Notes: generated from the sequence alone by a model not told the origin. Positions 9,634 to 18,885 are shown, counted from the stretch's first letter. The stretch: DNA of 40,096 nt from Terriglobia bacterium (GCA_036496425.1 DASXLG010000084.1:1-40096); one strand, 5' to 3'. Translations and numbers: made by a program.

Positions 9634-10252
9634 CCACAATGTGATGAGGGCTGGCCTGAAACTCCTGCTGGAGAAACAGGCCGGCTTCAAGGTGGTCAGT
9701 GAAGCTTCGGATGGGCATCAGGCGATCGAGAATGCGCTGACCACGCGGCCGGACGTCATCGTACTCGATATCGCCATGCCCAAATTGACCGGTATCGAGG
9801 CCGCGCAGCGGATCAGTGCGCAATTGCCGCAGACGTCCATCATTATCCTGAGCATGCATTCCGACGAAGGATACGTCCTGCGCGCTCTGAAGGCCGGCGC
9901 GCGGGGCTACCTGCTCAAAGATTCGGCGGAAAGCGACCTCATCGAAGCCATCAAAGCCGTCAGCGAAGGGAAGGCCTTCTTCAGCCCCGAAATCAGCAAA
10001 GTCCTGGCCGAGGACTACGTTCGCGAGATCAAAATGCGCGGCGTCGAAGACAGTTATGATCTGCTGACCCCGCGGGAAAAAGACCTCCTGCAACTGCTGG
10101 TCGAGGGACGCTCGAATAAAGATATCGCCGGCATGCTCAATCTTAGCCTTTACACGGTCGAAACCCATCGGCGGAACCTGCAGAACAAACTGAATCTTCA
10201 CAGCTTCCCGGAATTGATCCTTTACGCGGTCCGTAAGGGAATAATCTCCTAG
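9602..10252 (+). CDS. NarL/LuxR-family response regulator
   Basis: A 216-residue regulator with an N-terminal receiver (acidic pair D10-D11, phospho-acceptor D56 in VIVLDIAMP, conserved K106 in LLKDS) and a C-terminal LuxR-type helix-turn-helix (LTPREKDLLQLLVEG...SLYTVETHRRNLQNKL). It starts with GTG inside the kinase gene and has a purine-rich AAAAGAGA just upstream. The partner is almost certainly the kinase at 8182-9633. Its targets may include the outer-membrane protein gene that follows, or the divergent efflux operon, but that is inference. Confidence 0.95.
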   Translation: MKQIRILLADDHNVMRAGLKLLLEKQAGFKVVSEASDGHQAIENALTTRPDVIVLDIAMPKLTGIEAAQRISAQLPQTSIIILSMHSDEGYVLRALKAGARGYLLKDSAESDLIEAIKAVSEGKAFFSPEISKVLAEDYVREIKMRGVEDSYDLLTPREKDLLQLLVEGRSNKDIAGMLNLSLYTVETHRRNLQNKLNLHSFPELILYAVRKGIIS

Positions 10253-10270
10253 CCGCAGATGATGCAGATA
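10252..10270. repeat. Dispersed repeat, copy A (GCCGCAGATxxxGCAGAT type)
   Basis: A short copy of a CGCAGAT-rich element that begins at the last base of the NarL-type regulator's stop codon. Longer copies lie at 30489-30518 and, inverted, at 31204-31232. All three lie between genes, and each contains CCGCAGAT followed by a second GCAGAT or GCGGAT block. Confidence 0.45.
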
Positions 10271-10343
10271 CCTGCCGTTTCGCCCAGGAATACCGTGAAA
10301 TTGGTATAGCAACCGTCCCGCCCTCTTTATACAGTTTTGTGAC

Positions 10344-10964
10344 ATGAGAAAAATAATTCTGCTCACCATTTTCTGCACACTCGTCTCGACGGCGGCGTTC
10401 TCCCAGGACAATGAGATACCGCATAACGATGTGAACTTCTCCGTGGGCGCCGGCGTTCCGACCGGTTCGGATACGAGCTATCTCACCAACGCGCCGATGA
10501 TTGCTCTGATGTACGGCTACCGCTTCAACCGGTTCATTCAGGCCGAAAGCGGATTCCAGATGGCCTTTGGCGCAGCGAACAACCAGAACGCCGAGGAATC
10601 CGAGTTCGGAACCGTTCAGGGCGGTGATCATGAGCTGATGTTTCCGTTCAGCGGCAGATTCTACGTTCCTCTGCCTCTTGAAAAATGGCAGCTTTCGCTA
10701 GGCGGCGGGGGCGCCTATCTCCACTATGCGGAAACTGCCGTCAACGCCCAGGGTAGTCCCTGTTTCACATGCACGACGCGGGGCGGATGGGGCACCCAGG
10801 GGTTTCTCACGATCCGGTACCTCATCGGCGACAACTTCTACGTCGGAACAACGGCGCAAGTTGTTTCGGCCCATATCAACGGCGATGCAGTCGGCAATGT
10901 CCCTGCGATCAGCACGACGGATCAATGGACCAACGTATTGTTCAATCTCGGCTTCAGGTTCTGA
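10344..10964 (+). CDS. Outer-membrane beta-barrel protein, small porin-like
   Basis: A 206-residue exported protein. The signal peptide MRKIILLTIFCTLVSTAAFS is followed by alternating polar/hydrophobic strands: VNFSVGAGVP, MIALMYGYRFNRFIQAESGFQ, KWQLSLGGGGAYLHYAET, GFLTIRYLIGDNFYVGTTAQVV. It ends in LFNLGFRF, with the C-terminal Phe used by the BAM machinery. Two Cys in SPCFTCTT may form a loop disulfide. It resembles eight-stranded OmpW/OmpA-barrel-like proteins in size, but I cannot assign a specific family. It sits 91 bp after the NarL-type regulator. Confidence 0.75.
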   Translation: MRKIILLTIFCTLVSTAAFSQDNEIPHNDVNFSVGAGVPTGSDTSYLTNAPMIALMYGYRFNRFIQAESGFQMAFGAANNQNAEESEFGTVQGGDHELMFPFSGRFYVPLPLEKWQLSLGGGGAYLHYAETAVNAQGSPCFTCTTRGGWGTQGFLTIRYLIGDNFYVGTTAQVVSAHINGDAVGNVPAISTTDQWTNVLFNLGFRF

Positions 10965-10978
10965 TTCCGGCCTGGAAT

Positions 10979-11374
10979 ATGGATATGAGACTGATTTCCA
11001 GTTTGCTGTTGGCGTGCAGCCTGGTCTTGTGGGCTCCGGCGGCCGCACATGGACAGCGGACGGGTTTCTCGATCGGAATGCCGTCCTCGGCGCCTTCCTC
11101 CGGCGCATCCGGATCCGCTCAAGCCCACGCTCCGGCGATGCCTCCACTCCCGGGGCCGCTGCCTTCGGTTTCGACAAACTCGGCGGGACAGATGAAATCC
11201 TTGAATCTGTCTTCGACGCATCTGACGCCGCCGGCCGTGAACTTGTTCGCGCCGGCGGTGGCGGGACGCCCCGGAATTCTGCCGCAAGTGCCGTACGCGA
11301 TGGATCCGATTGCCGGCCGAAGCACGATTTCGATAGCATTGGATAAGCCGGGCATGTGCGCGCAGCGGCCCTGA
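10979..11374 (+). CDS. Small secreted or periplasmic Pro/Ser-rich protein, unknown function
   Basis: A 131-residue protein with a clear signal peptide (MDMRLISSLLLACSLVLW, cleavage near AAAHGQ). The mature part is low-complexity and rich in Pro, Ser and Ala (SSAPSSGASGSAQAHAPAMP), then has a more ordered C-terminal half ending near GMCAQRP. Its start is 14 bp after the stop of the beta-barrel gene, so the two are probably co-transcribed. I do not recognise a domain. A Met at 10985 is an alternative start. Confidence 0.55.
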   Translation: MDMRLISSLLLACSLVLWAPAAAHGQRTGFSIGMPSSAPSSGASGSAQAHAPAMPPLPGPLPSVSTNSAGQMKSLNLSSTHLTPPAVNLFAPAVAGRPGILPQVPYAMDPIAGRSTISIALDKPGMCAQRP

Positions 11375-11625
11375 AGCGCAGGTAGCCGCGGGCTAAAGGC
11401 AGGCTAAAGGCCGGCGCCCGCGTGCCCAACCCTCTCACTCTCCAGCTGAACGCCCCAGGGTTCTTCCTGGCCGGTGTCGTCAAATTGAACAGGCTCATAA
11501 AGGAAACGTCAATGAGACAGGCATGAATTCGGGAGACTCAGACAAAAGCCGACATCAATACCGGACCACTCTGGATAAAATCGCCGTGGTCCCGAGTGTA
11601 AAGGGCCCGCTGAGGTCGTGTGAAA

Positions 11626-12837
11626 ATGTCGCAAGCTTTCGACCTGACCGATCGCAGACAAGCACAGGCGGCGAAGCGTCTTCTCGCATCTGTCGTGGAA
11701 TCCTCCGCCGACGGCATCATCAGCGAGGACCTGAACGGTATCGTGACGAGCTGGAACAGGGGCGCCGAGCGAATGTTCGGCTACTCCGCGGAAGAAATCA
11801 TTGGCCGCACAATTTCTATAATCGTCCCTTCCGGAACCGGGAGTGAGATACCTGGCGTGCTGGAGGCCATAAAACGAGGAGAGGCGATCGAGCAATACGA
11901 AACTGTCCGGATGGCAAAGAACGGGAAGCTGATAAATGTATCCATAACATGGTCGCCGCTCTACGACTCGGAAGGGCGCGTTGCGGGCGCATCCAAGGTG
12001 GTCCGCGACATTAGCGAGCGCAAGCAGATGGAAGAGCAGCGGATGGAATTGATCGCAAAGGAACGGGCGCTTGCCATGGAAAGAGCGCTGCGCGAGACGG
12101 AGGCCGAGCTTGCTCGCGTCGCTCGGGCTTTATCCGTGGGCGAACTGACAACGTCGATTGCTCACGAGATCAATCAGCCGCTCGCCGGCGTGGTCACCAA
12201 TGCGGAAGCGGGACTCCGCTGGCTAAGCCGTGAGACACCGAACATCGAAAAAGCCAAGGCATCGTTGGCGCTGATCGTCAGGGACGGGAACCGGGCCAGC
12301 GCTGTGATCCGGGGGATTCGTGAACTCTTGACAAAGGAACGCCCGCAGACCACATCACTCGACATTAACGAAGTCATCAGGGAAGTGCTTGCACTCGCGC
12401 ACGCCGAATTGACGAAACGAGGAATCACTCCGTATTCCGAACTTGCGCCGGATCTTCCGCCGGTTCTCAGTGATCGAGTCCAACTACAGCAGGTCATCTT
12501 GAACCTGATTATGAACAGTGCTGACGCCATGGCCTCGATAGACAGACCAAAGGAACTCTTCATAACATCACAAAAGCCTATTGACAGCGGCGTTTTGGTA
12601 ACGGTGCGAGACTCCGGCATAGGCATCCATCCCCAGGACGTGGACCTCATCTTCGAACCTTTCTTTACGACCAAGCCGGCGGGAATCGGAATGGGCCTAG
12701 CGTTGAGCCGTTCGATCGTTGAGTCGCATGGCGGCAGAATCTGGCCGCAATTGAACGAAGGTCCCGGCCTGACGGTGCAATTCAGCCTGCCGGCGGCCGC
12801 CGCCGAACAGAAATTCGCTGCTGCGAGCAAACTGTGA
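11626..12837 (+). CDS. Cytoplasmic PAS-domain histidine kinase (FixL-like)
   Basis: A 403-residue soluble kinase with no membrane segment. A PAS domain spans residues 18-130 (SADGIISEDLNGIVTSWNRG, FGYSAEEIIGR, PAC-type VVRDISERK). A coiled-coil linker follows, then a HisKA domain with H180 in TTSIAHEINQPLAGVV and an HATPase domain (NLIMNSADAM, RDSGIGI, GIGMGLALSRSIVESHGG). The HEINQPL form is characteristic of FixL/DctB-like kinases. No clear heme-ligand His is visible in the PAS domain, so oxygen sensing is not supported. GTG at 11620 is a possible start two codons upstream. It overlaps the regulator gene by 4 bp. Confidence 0.92.
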   Translation: MSQAFDLTDRRQAQAAKRLLASVVESSADGIISEDLNGIVTSWNRGAERMFGYSAEEIIGRTISIIVPSGTGSEIPGVLEAIKRGEAIEQYETVRMAKNGKLINVSITWSPLYDSEGRVAGASKVVRDISERKQMEEQRMELIAKERALAMERALRETEAELARVARALSVGELTTSIAHEINQPLAGVVTNAEAGLRWLSRETPNIEKAKASLALIVRDGNRASAVIRGIRELLTKERPQTTSLDINEVIREVLALAHAELTKRGITPYSELAPDLPPVLSDRVQLQQVILNLIMNSADAMASIDRPKELFITSQKPIDSGVLVTVRDSGIGIHPQDVDLIFEPFFTTKPAGIGMGLALSRSIVESHGGRIWPQLNEGPGLTVQFSLPAAAAEQKFAAASKL

Positions 12838-13445
12838 GTCTCGACACCTCCGCAGTTTTTGTGGTCGAAGACGATGTTTCTGTGCGGGAAGCATTGAAAA
12901 ACCTATTCGGCTCGGTCGGGCTGAACGTCAAAACCTTTAGAGCTGCGGACGAGTTTCTGGCTAAGCAGCAGCCGGACGTGCCGGGTTGTCTTGTATTGGA
13001 CGTCCGTCTTCCTGGCGCCAGCGGACTCGATTTGCAGCAAGAACTCGTGAAGGCGAATATCCAGATGCCGATCGTCTTCCTCACTGGATACGGCGACATT
13101 CCAATGTCGGTTCAGGCGATGAAGGCTGGTGCGGTGGACTTTCTCACCAAACCTTTCCGCGACCAGGATTTGCTGGATGCGGTTAAGCAAGCGATCGAGC
13201 GGGATCGCGCGGCGCGGACAGAACAATCCCAACTTATGGAATTACGCGCCCGCTACAAGTCATTGTCACCCCGCGAGCAGGAAGTAATGGCGTTGGTGAT
13301 TCGAGGCCTGCTCAACAAGCAGACCGCCGCTGAGTTGGGTAAAACGGAACAGACCATAAAACTGCATCGAGGCAGGGTGATGCACAAAATGAAAGCGGAA
13401 TCGCTCGCGGATCTCGTCAAGATGGCGCAAAAGCTTGGCGTTTGA
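12834..13445 (+). CDS. FixJ-family response regulator
   Basis: A 203-residue regulator. The receiver has acidic residues E12-D14, phospho-acceptor D56 in LVLDVRLPGASG, and K106 in FLTKPF. The HTH is LuxR type (LSPREQEVMALVIRGLLNKQ and KTEQTIKLHRGRVMHKM). The GTG start overlaps the kinase stop as GTGA, which implies translational coupling to the FixL-like kinase. FixJ-type regulators act as dimers on promoters. A candidate site upstream of the next gene is listed at 13483-13500. Confidence 0.94.
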   Translation: MSLDTSAVFVVEDDVSVREALKNLFGSVGLNVKTFRAADEFLAKQQPDVPGCLVLDVRLPGASGLDLQQELVKANIQMPIVFLTGYGDIPMSVQAMKAGAVDFLTKPFRDQDLLDAVKQAIERDRAARTEQSQLMELRARYKSLSPREQEVMALVIRGLLNKQTAAELGKTEQTIKLHRGRVMHKMKAESLADLVKMAQKLGV

Positions 13446-13482
13446 ACTCCTCTCCCCTGCCACGCGTGGAGCACGGATCCGG

Positions 13483-13500
13483 CTATACGAAAGTCTAGTT
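13483..13500 (+). promoter_or_regulatory. Shared 18-bp upstream motif, copy 1
   Basis: CTATACGAAAGTCTAGTT lies 105 bp before the hybrid kinase start. A copy identical at 16 of 18 positions is found at 18814-18831, before the receiver/ZAS gene. Both are preceded by GG(C). A common promoter element or regulator site is inferred. Confidence 0.45.
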
Positions 13501-13605
13501 TCACTACCCAAAGGCAGAGTCATCATCCATCCCGCTGTGGAGCTAACATGTGTCGAGAATCTGAAGGCAAAGGATCGTAAAACATTGAGACACGGAGTTT
13601 CTTAA

Positions 13606-16600
13606 ATGCCACGATTTGACCGTCGATACGCCGCGGGACTTCAGGTCGCGATTTGGCTCAGCCTGGCTCTCGTCTTCGTGGCGGATCTGGCTACCCCTCT
13701 CGGTATTTCGGTTTGGGTGCTTTACCTCGTCCCGCTGATCGTATGTTTATTCGGATGGCGGCCGGCAATGCCGGTTATTGTTTCCGTACTCACCACGGTC
13801 CTGATCGTCCTTGGATTTTTTCTCAAGCCGCCGGGAATCGCGCCATCGATTGCCATACTCGACCGGGTCTTTGGCGTTACGGTCGTCTGGACGGTCGGCA
13901 TCACGGGGCACCAACTCCTTAAGAACAAGCTGATCGTCAGCGAACAAAACTGGTTGCGTGACGGCCAGAACCGGCTTGGGGCTCACATGCAGGGCGAGCA
14001 GGTCCTGCATGCATTAGGCGATAAAGTGATCCGCTTTCTAAGCGAGTATCTTAACGCTCAGGTTGGCGCGATTTACGTCCGATCGGAAGAGGGTGTGTTT
14101 GAGCGTTTTGCCTCTTATGCGCTAGACCTGGCGCTGGCTCCGGGGAACGAAAGAATTCTGCCGGGTGCAGGCCTGTCCGGACAAGTGATTAAAGACCGCC
14201 GGGCGTTTGTGCTGAAGGAATTACCTGCGGATTACATGCGCATCTCCTCCACTCTGGGCAATTCCAAACCGGCGGCTCTCATCGTGGTTCCTGCGCTCGC
14301 CGAAGGCGAAGTGGAGGCTGTTATCGAGCTCGGTTTTATTACAGAAACCGATGCCTTGGATGTGAACTTCCTGGAACTCGTGGGCGAATCCATCGGTATG
14401 GCAGTTCGGGCATCGAAATATCGCACGCGGCTCGAAGAATTGCTGGAAGAGACGCAGCGTCAGGCTGATGAGCTTCAGGCTCAAAGCGAGGAATTGCGGG
14501 TATCCAACGAAGAACTCGAGTCGCAGAGCCGTGCATTAAGAGAATCTCAGAAGCTCCAGGACTCACAACAATCGGAACTGGAAGCAACGAACACCCAGCT
14601 CGAAGAAACCAACGCGCAACTTGAGGAACAAAAGCGCGTCCTGGAAGCCCAGAAGCTCGAACTCAGCGGCGCCGACGCTGCCCTTCGCGAACGAGCGGAG
14701 GAACTGGCTCGCGCCAGCCAGTATAAGTCCGAATTCCTGGCCAACATGAGCCACGAGTTGCGCACTCCATTAAACAGCTCATTGATCCTTTCGAAACTTC
14801 TCGCGGATAACAAATCGGGCAATCTCACGGACGAACAGGTGAAGTTCGCCAATACGATCTATTCCGCCGGCAACGATCTCTTGAATCTGGTTAACGACAT
14901 TTTGGATCTTTCGAAAATTGAGGCCGGCGGGGTGCAAGTTCAGCCGGATACCGTTTCCATTGCCCGGTTGACGGATAGTCTGGTTCAGACATTCCAACCG
15001 GTGGCCGCAGAACGGAAGTTGTCGTTCACTGTGGAGACCGATAGCAACACGCCGGCGTTCCTGATCACTGATCCGCAGCGTCTCCGGCAGGTTTTGAACA
15101 ACCTGCTCTCCAACGCATTCAAGTTCAGTGAAAAGGGCGGCGTCTCCGTGCGTGTATCCACGGCGCCAAACGACGCTGTTGCCTTTGCCGTGAAGGACAC
15201 CGGCATCGGCATACCTCAGGAACAGCAGCAGGTGATATTCGACGCGTTCCGGCAGGCGGACGGCAGCACTCAGCGCAAATACGGAGGCACCGGTCTTGGG
15301 CTCTCCATTTCGCAGGATCTGGCGACGCTGTTGGGAGGCAAAATCCTTGTCGAAAGCGCCGTCGGCGAGGGAAGCACATTCAGCCTCATCGTGCCCCGCG
15401 AATCTCCTGCACAACCGGCGGACCGGAAAATGGCGGCAAGAGCGGCAACCGCAGTAGTGAACCGGCACGAACCACTCAGGCGGGAACCGCCGGTGGCGCC
15501 AAGCCCCAAGCCGGCTCCCGCTGTTTACGTAGAGGATGACCGGTCGAAGCTCCACACGGGTCAGGGAACGCGAACGCTGCTGGTGATCGAAGACGATGAG
15601 CGTTTCGCCCGTATTCTCTACGATCTCGCGCATGAGGTTGGTTTTCAATGTGTGATTGCGGGCACCGCAGCCGACGGCCTTGCGCTCGTCCGCGAAATTC
15701 AGCCGAGCGCGGTGATTCTGGATATGCGCTTGCCGGATCAATCCGGTCTCTACGTTCTCGATCAACTGAAGCGCACGCCGGCCACCCGCCATATTCCGGT
15801 TCATGTTGTTTCTGTTGCGGATAACACCTGTACGGCGCGGGAACTGGGTGCGGTCGGGTACGCGATCAAACCCGTTAAACGTGAAGAGCTGATTTCCGCG
15901 CTCCGCAAACTGGAATCGAAGCTGGACCAGACTGTCCGCCGCATTTTGATTGTCGAAGACGACGATCGCCAGCGCGAAAGCATTCAACGGCTGCTCGAAA
16001 GCCCCGGCGTGCAGCTTACGGCTGTGGCCTCGGCGGCGGAAACACTCGAACAACTTCGAGCGGCCACCTTCGACTGCGTTGTAATGGATCTCGGCCTGAA
16101 TGACATGACCGGATACGACCTTCTGGATCGAATGGCAAATGAAGAGGCGTATTCATTTCCGCCGGTGATCATATATACAGGCCGTGTACTGGAGCCGTTG
16201 GATGAACAGCGGCTTCGACGCTACTCGCAGTCCATCATTATCAAGGGCGCCCGCTCTCCAGAGAGACTCCTGGATGAGGTTACGCTCTTTCTGCATCAGG
16301 TGGAGTCGAGACTTCCCGCCGACCAGCAGCGGATGCTGCGTCTGGTACGCGACCGCGACAGCGTTCTTGAAGGACGGCGGATACTGGTGGTCGAAGATGA
16401 CGTCCGCAGCATTTTCGCCATTACGAGCATTCTTGAACCTAAGGGAGCGAAGATCGAGATTGCCCGCAACGGAAAAGAAGCGATTGAAATTGTCGAGCGC
16501 GGCCTGAAGCAAAAGCCGATTCCAAGCGCAGGCCTCGCCAGTGAATCAGGCCCGATCGATCTTGTGTTGATGGATATCATGATGCCCGAAATGGATGGGC

Positions 16601-16788
16601 TGACGGCGACCCGGCAAATCCGGAGCAGAGGTGAATTTGCGCGTCTTCCGATTATTGCGCTCACTGCCAAGGCAATGCCGGACGATCGCGAGCAATGCAT
16701 TGCCGCCGGCGCCAACGACTACATCTCAAAACCCCTGGATGTGGATAAGCTCGTCTCGTTAACCCGTGTATGGATGCCCAAGTCATGA
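13606..16788 (+). CDS. Hybrid histidine kinase with membrane sensor, GAF domain and three receivers
   Basis: A 1060-residue phosphorelay hub. Residues 10-103 hold three or four membrane segments without a large periplasmic loop. A GAF-like domain covers about 130-270. A strong coiled coil rich in Glu/Gln/Leu (about 275-370) leads to HisKA with H383 (FLANMSHELRTPLN) and an HATPase domain (NLLSNAFKFSEKGG, DTGIGIP, GGTGLGLSISQDL). Three receivers follow with acceptors D706 (VILDMRLPDQSG), D828 (VVMDLGLNDMTG) and D990 (LVLMDIMMPEMDG). No HPt domain is visible in the protein, so any relay step would need a partner. It overlaps the CheR gene by 4 bp. Confidence 0.95.
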   Translation: MPRFDRRYAAGLQVAIWLSLALVFVADLATPLGISVWVLYLVPLIVCLFGWRPAMPVIVSVLTTVLIVLGFFLKPPGIAPSIAILDRVFGVTVVWTVGITGHQLLKNKLIVSEQNWLRDGQNRLGAHMQGEQVLHALGDKVIRFLSEYLNAQVGAIYVRSEEGVFERFASYALDLALAPGNERILPGAGLSGQVIKDRRAFVLKELPADYMRISSTLGNSKPAALIVVPALAEGEVEAVIELGFITETDALDVNFLELVGESIGMAVRASKYRTRLEELLEETQRQADELQAQSEELRVSNEELESQSRALRESQKLQDSQQSELEATNTQLEETNAQLEEQKRVLEAQKLELSGADAALRERAEELARASQYKSEFLANMSHELRTPLNSSLILSKLLADNKSGNLTDEQVKFANTIYSAGNDLLNLVNDILDLSKIEAGGVQVQPDTVSIARLTDSLVQTFQPVAAERKLSFTVETDSNTPAFLITDPQRLRQVLNNLLSNAFKFSEKGGVSVRVSTAPNDAVAFAVKDTGIGIPQEQQQVIFDAFRQADGSTQRKYGGTGLGLSISQDLATLLGGKILVESAVGEGSTFSLIVPRESPAQPADRKMAARAATAVVNRHEPLRREPPVAPSPKPAPAVYVEDDRSKLHTGQGTRTLLVIEDDERFARILYDLAHEVGFQCVIAGTAADGLALVREIQPSAVILDMRLPDQSGLYVLDQLKRTPATRHIPVHVVSVADNTCTARELGAVGYAIKPVKREELISALRKLESKLDQTVRRILIVEDDDRQRESIQRLLESPGVQLTAVASAAETLEQLRAATFDCVVMDLGLNDMTGYDLLDRMANEEAYSFPPVIIYTGRVLEPLDEQRLRRYSQSIIIKGARSPERLLDEVTLFLHQVESRLPADQQRMLRLVRDRDSVLEGRRILVVEDDVRSIFAITSILEPKGAKIEIARNGKEAIEIVERGLKQKPIPSAGLASESGPIDLVLMDIMMPEMDGLTATRQIRSRGEFARLPIIALTAKAMPDDREQCIAAGANDYISKPLDVDKLVSLTRVWMPKS

Positions 16789-17627
16789 AAGTCAAAACGG
16801 ACGCCCGGCAAGATGCCCGCATCGATATTGAAACAGAACTCCTGCTGGAAGCGATCTACCGGAAATACCACTATGATTTTCGCGGGTATGTGCGGCCGCC
16901 CTTGCAGCGCAGACTTGCAGAAGCGCTTCCAAAGTTCGGCTGTCGTACATTGTCAGCGCTTCAGGACCGGCTCATTCATGACCCGATGGTGTTGTCGGCG
17001 GTGTTGGATCGCCTGACGATACAGTTCAGCGAAATGTTTCGCGATCCTTCTTACTTCCGTTCCCTGAGGGAAGATGTAATGCCGATCCTCCGCACGTATC
17101 CTTCATTGAAGGTCTGGTGTGCAGGCTGCGGTTCCGGTGAAGAGGCTTATTCGCTGGCCATTCTGTTCCGAGAGGAAGGATTACTGGAACGAACCACAAT
17201 CTACGCGACGGACATCAATCGCGACGCTCTGAGAAAGGCCGAAGCTGGTATTTATAATATCGAGCGAATGCCCGCCTTCAGCAGGAATTATCAGCAGACA
17301 GGCGCATCGGGATCGCTCTCTGACTATTACACTGCGGCGTATGGGGCGGTCACATTGGACAAATCATTGCAGCGTCATATTCTTTTCGCGGACCACAGCC
17401 TTGCCACCGATCAGGTATTCTCAGAAGTGCATTTCGTTTCGTGCCGCAATGTCCTCATTTATTTTGACCGGGAGCTTCAATCGCATTGTTTTGGACTGTT
17501 CGACGAATCGCTATGCCACAGAGGGTTCCTCGGTCTTGGAGCCCAGGAAACGTTGCGCTCCGCGAAATGGGCAAATCGTTTTGAACCGGTCGCCGTCAAG
17601 GACCGGATTTTTCGCAAAATACGATGA
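16785..17627 (+). CDS. CheR-type glutamate O-methyltransferase
   Basis: A 280-residue SAM-dependent methyltransferase of the CheR family. An N-terminal helical part (LLLEAIYRKYHYDFRGY, typical of the CheR N-domain) precedes the SAM site VWCAGCGSGEEAYSLA, the acidic ribose-binding loop IYATDINRDAL and HFVSCRNVLIYF, all diagnostic of CheR. I chose the start at 16785 because it overlaps the hybrid-kinase stop as ATGA. A Met at 16770 is possible. There is no CheB esterase or chemoreceptor in the window, and it sits between a hybrid kinase and a receiver-kinase. It therefore probably belongs to a non-chemotaxis signalling pathway, with the methylated protein unknown. Confidence 0.92.
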   Translation: MKVKTDARQDARIDIETELLLEAIYRKYHYDFRGYVRPPLQRRLAEALPKFGCRTLSALQDRLIHDPMVLSAVLDRLTIQFSEMFRDPSYFRSLREDVMPILRTYPSLKVWCAGCGSGEEAYSLAILFREEGLLERTTIYATDINRDALRKAEAGIYNIERMPAFSRNYQQTGASGSLSDYYTAAYGAVTLDKSLQRHILFADHSLATDQVFSEVHFVSCRNVLIYFDRELQSHCFGLFDESLCHRGFLGLGAQETLRSAKWANRFEPVAVKDRIFRKIR

Positions 17628-17648
17628 GGGCTCTCTGAAGGAGTTGTA

Positions 17649-18794
17649 ATGGCAAATACAATCGCGAAAGTGCTTCTGGTAGATGACCACATGGACAATC
17701 TTACCGTTCTTGAAGCCGTGCTGAAGTCAGACGACCTTCAATTGCTGAAAGCGAGATCCGGCCGCGAGGCCCTGGAAATCCTTCTTGCCCATGAAATTGC
17801 GCTTGCGCTGATCGACGTACAGATGCCGGAGATGGACGGGTTGGAGCTTGCGCAGCTCATGCGAGGAACCGAAAGATCAAGGAGGATTCCGATTCTATTC
17901 ATTACCGCTTCGTTGCACAATCCACAGAGGGTTTTCAAAGGATATTCACTCGGCGCCGTCGATTTCATATTCAAACCGGTGGAGCCGCATATCTTGAAAA
18001 CCAAGGTCGACGTGTTTGTCCAGCTTCACCGGCAGAACCGGCAAATCGCCGAACAGCTCGAAGAGCAGCACGAAATACTCAGGCTCAACGAACTGTTATC
18101 CGCAGCAATCGCCCATGATTTGCGAAATCCACTGCAGAGCATCGCCGCTGGAGCGGCAGTGGTTCTTCAGAAATCCAGCGACGAATGCATCGTCCGCTCG
18201 ACCGCCGAGCGCATCCATGCGAGTTGTGTCCGAATGACAAAACTGATTGAGGACCTCCTCGACTTTTCAAACCTTCGATTAACGGGGTCTTTCCCTGTGA
18301 AGCCCGCGGGCACGAGCTTGCTGGAAATCGTGAAGAAGGTCATCGCGGAACACGAGTTGGCCGATGCAACAGCCACTATCAACCTTACTGCGATTGGCGA
18401 CTTGCAGGGGACGTGGGACGAATCGCGCATGTGCCAGGCAGTCTCGAATCTAATTGGCAATGCGCTCAACCACGGTGATCGCAGTGAACCGGTTACTATT
18501 GTGCTGAACGGCGCTCACCCGGATGACATCGTCTGCTCGGTCCACAATAAGGGGCATATTCCGGATTCGGTTTTGCCGTACGTTTTCGACCCGTTCAGGT
18601 CCTCTGCATCAAAGGGCTCTGGTGTGAGCGGGCTCGGCTTAGGTTTGTACATCGTTGCGCAGATTGTGAAGACTCATGGCGGTTCCATTGGCGTAGACTC
18701 CAAACCGGACACGGGAACCGGTTTTACGATAGAGCTGCCGCGGCACGTTCCCGGTGCCCACCAGATGCGAATGGAGCGCTGCCTGGGCGCCTGA
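17649..18794 (+). CDS. Receiver-histidine kinase fusion protein
   Basis: A 381-residue soluble protein with an N-terminal receiver (D12-D13, D56 in ALIDVQMPEMDG, K109 in FIFKPV). A coiled coil leads to HisKA with H156 (SAAIAHDLRNPLQS) and an HATPase domain (VSNLIGNALNHG, GLGLGLYIVAQIVKTHGG). The G1 region reads VHNKGHIP. It lacks the usual DxGxG, a variant seen in a subset of kinases, so catalysis should not be assumed. It starts 21 bp after cheR with GAAGGAG upstream. It likely receives phosphate from, or reports to, the 1060-residue hybrid kinase. Confidence 0.92.
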   Translation: MANTIAKVLLVDDHMDNLTVLEAVLKSDDLQLLKARSGREALEILLAHEIALALIDVQMPEMDGLELAQLMRGTERSRRIPILFITASLHNPQRVFKGYSLGAVDFIFKPVEPHILKTKVDVFVQLHRQNRQIAEQLEEQHEILRLNELLSAAIAHDLRNPLQSIAAGAAVVLQKSSDECIVRSTAERIHASCVRMTKLIEDLLDFSNLRLTGSFPVKPAGTSLLEIVKKVIAEHELADATATINLTAIGDLQGTWDESRMCQAVSNLIGNALNHGDRSEPVTIVLNGAHPDDIVCSVHNKGHIPDSVLPYVFDPFRSSASKGSGVSGLGLGLYIVAQIVKTHGGSIGVDSKPDTGTGFTIELPRHVPGAHQMRMERCLGA

Positions 18795-18813
18795 TCCTGT
18801 TCCTCTTCGCGGC

Positions 18814-18831
18814 CTATACCAAAGTGTAGTT
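18814..18831 (+). promoter_or_regulatory. Shared 18-bp upstream motif, copy 2, overlapping a small palindrome
   Basis: CTATACCAAAGTGTAGTT lies 54 bp before the receiver/ZAS gene. It matches the element at 13483-13500 at 16 of 18 positions. Here it overlaps a palindrome, GTGTAG-TT-CTACAC (18824-18837), which would suit a dimeric regulator such as the FixJ-type protein. Confidence 0.45.
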
Positions 18832-18885
18832 CTACACGCTCTAAGTAGAATAGCTATCCAGCCGCGGCAACCCTACTATCGAACA

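Noticed and set aside
14779-16053. A 424-residue open frame antisense to the hybrid kinase
   Set aside because: It mirrors the codon pattern of a clear kinase and receiver gene and shows no domain.
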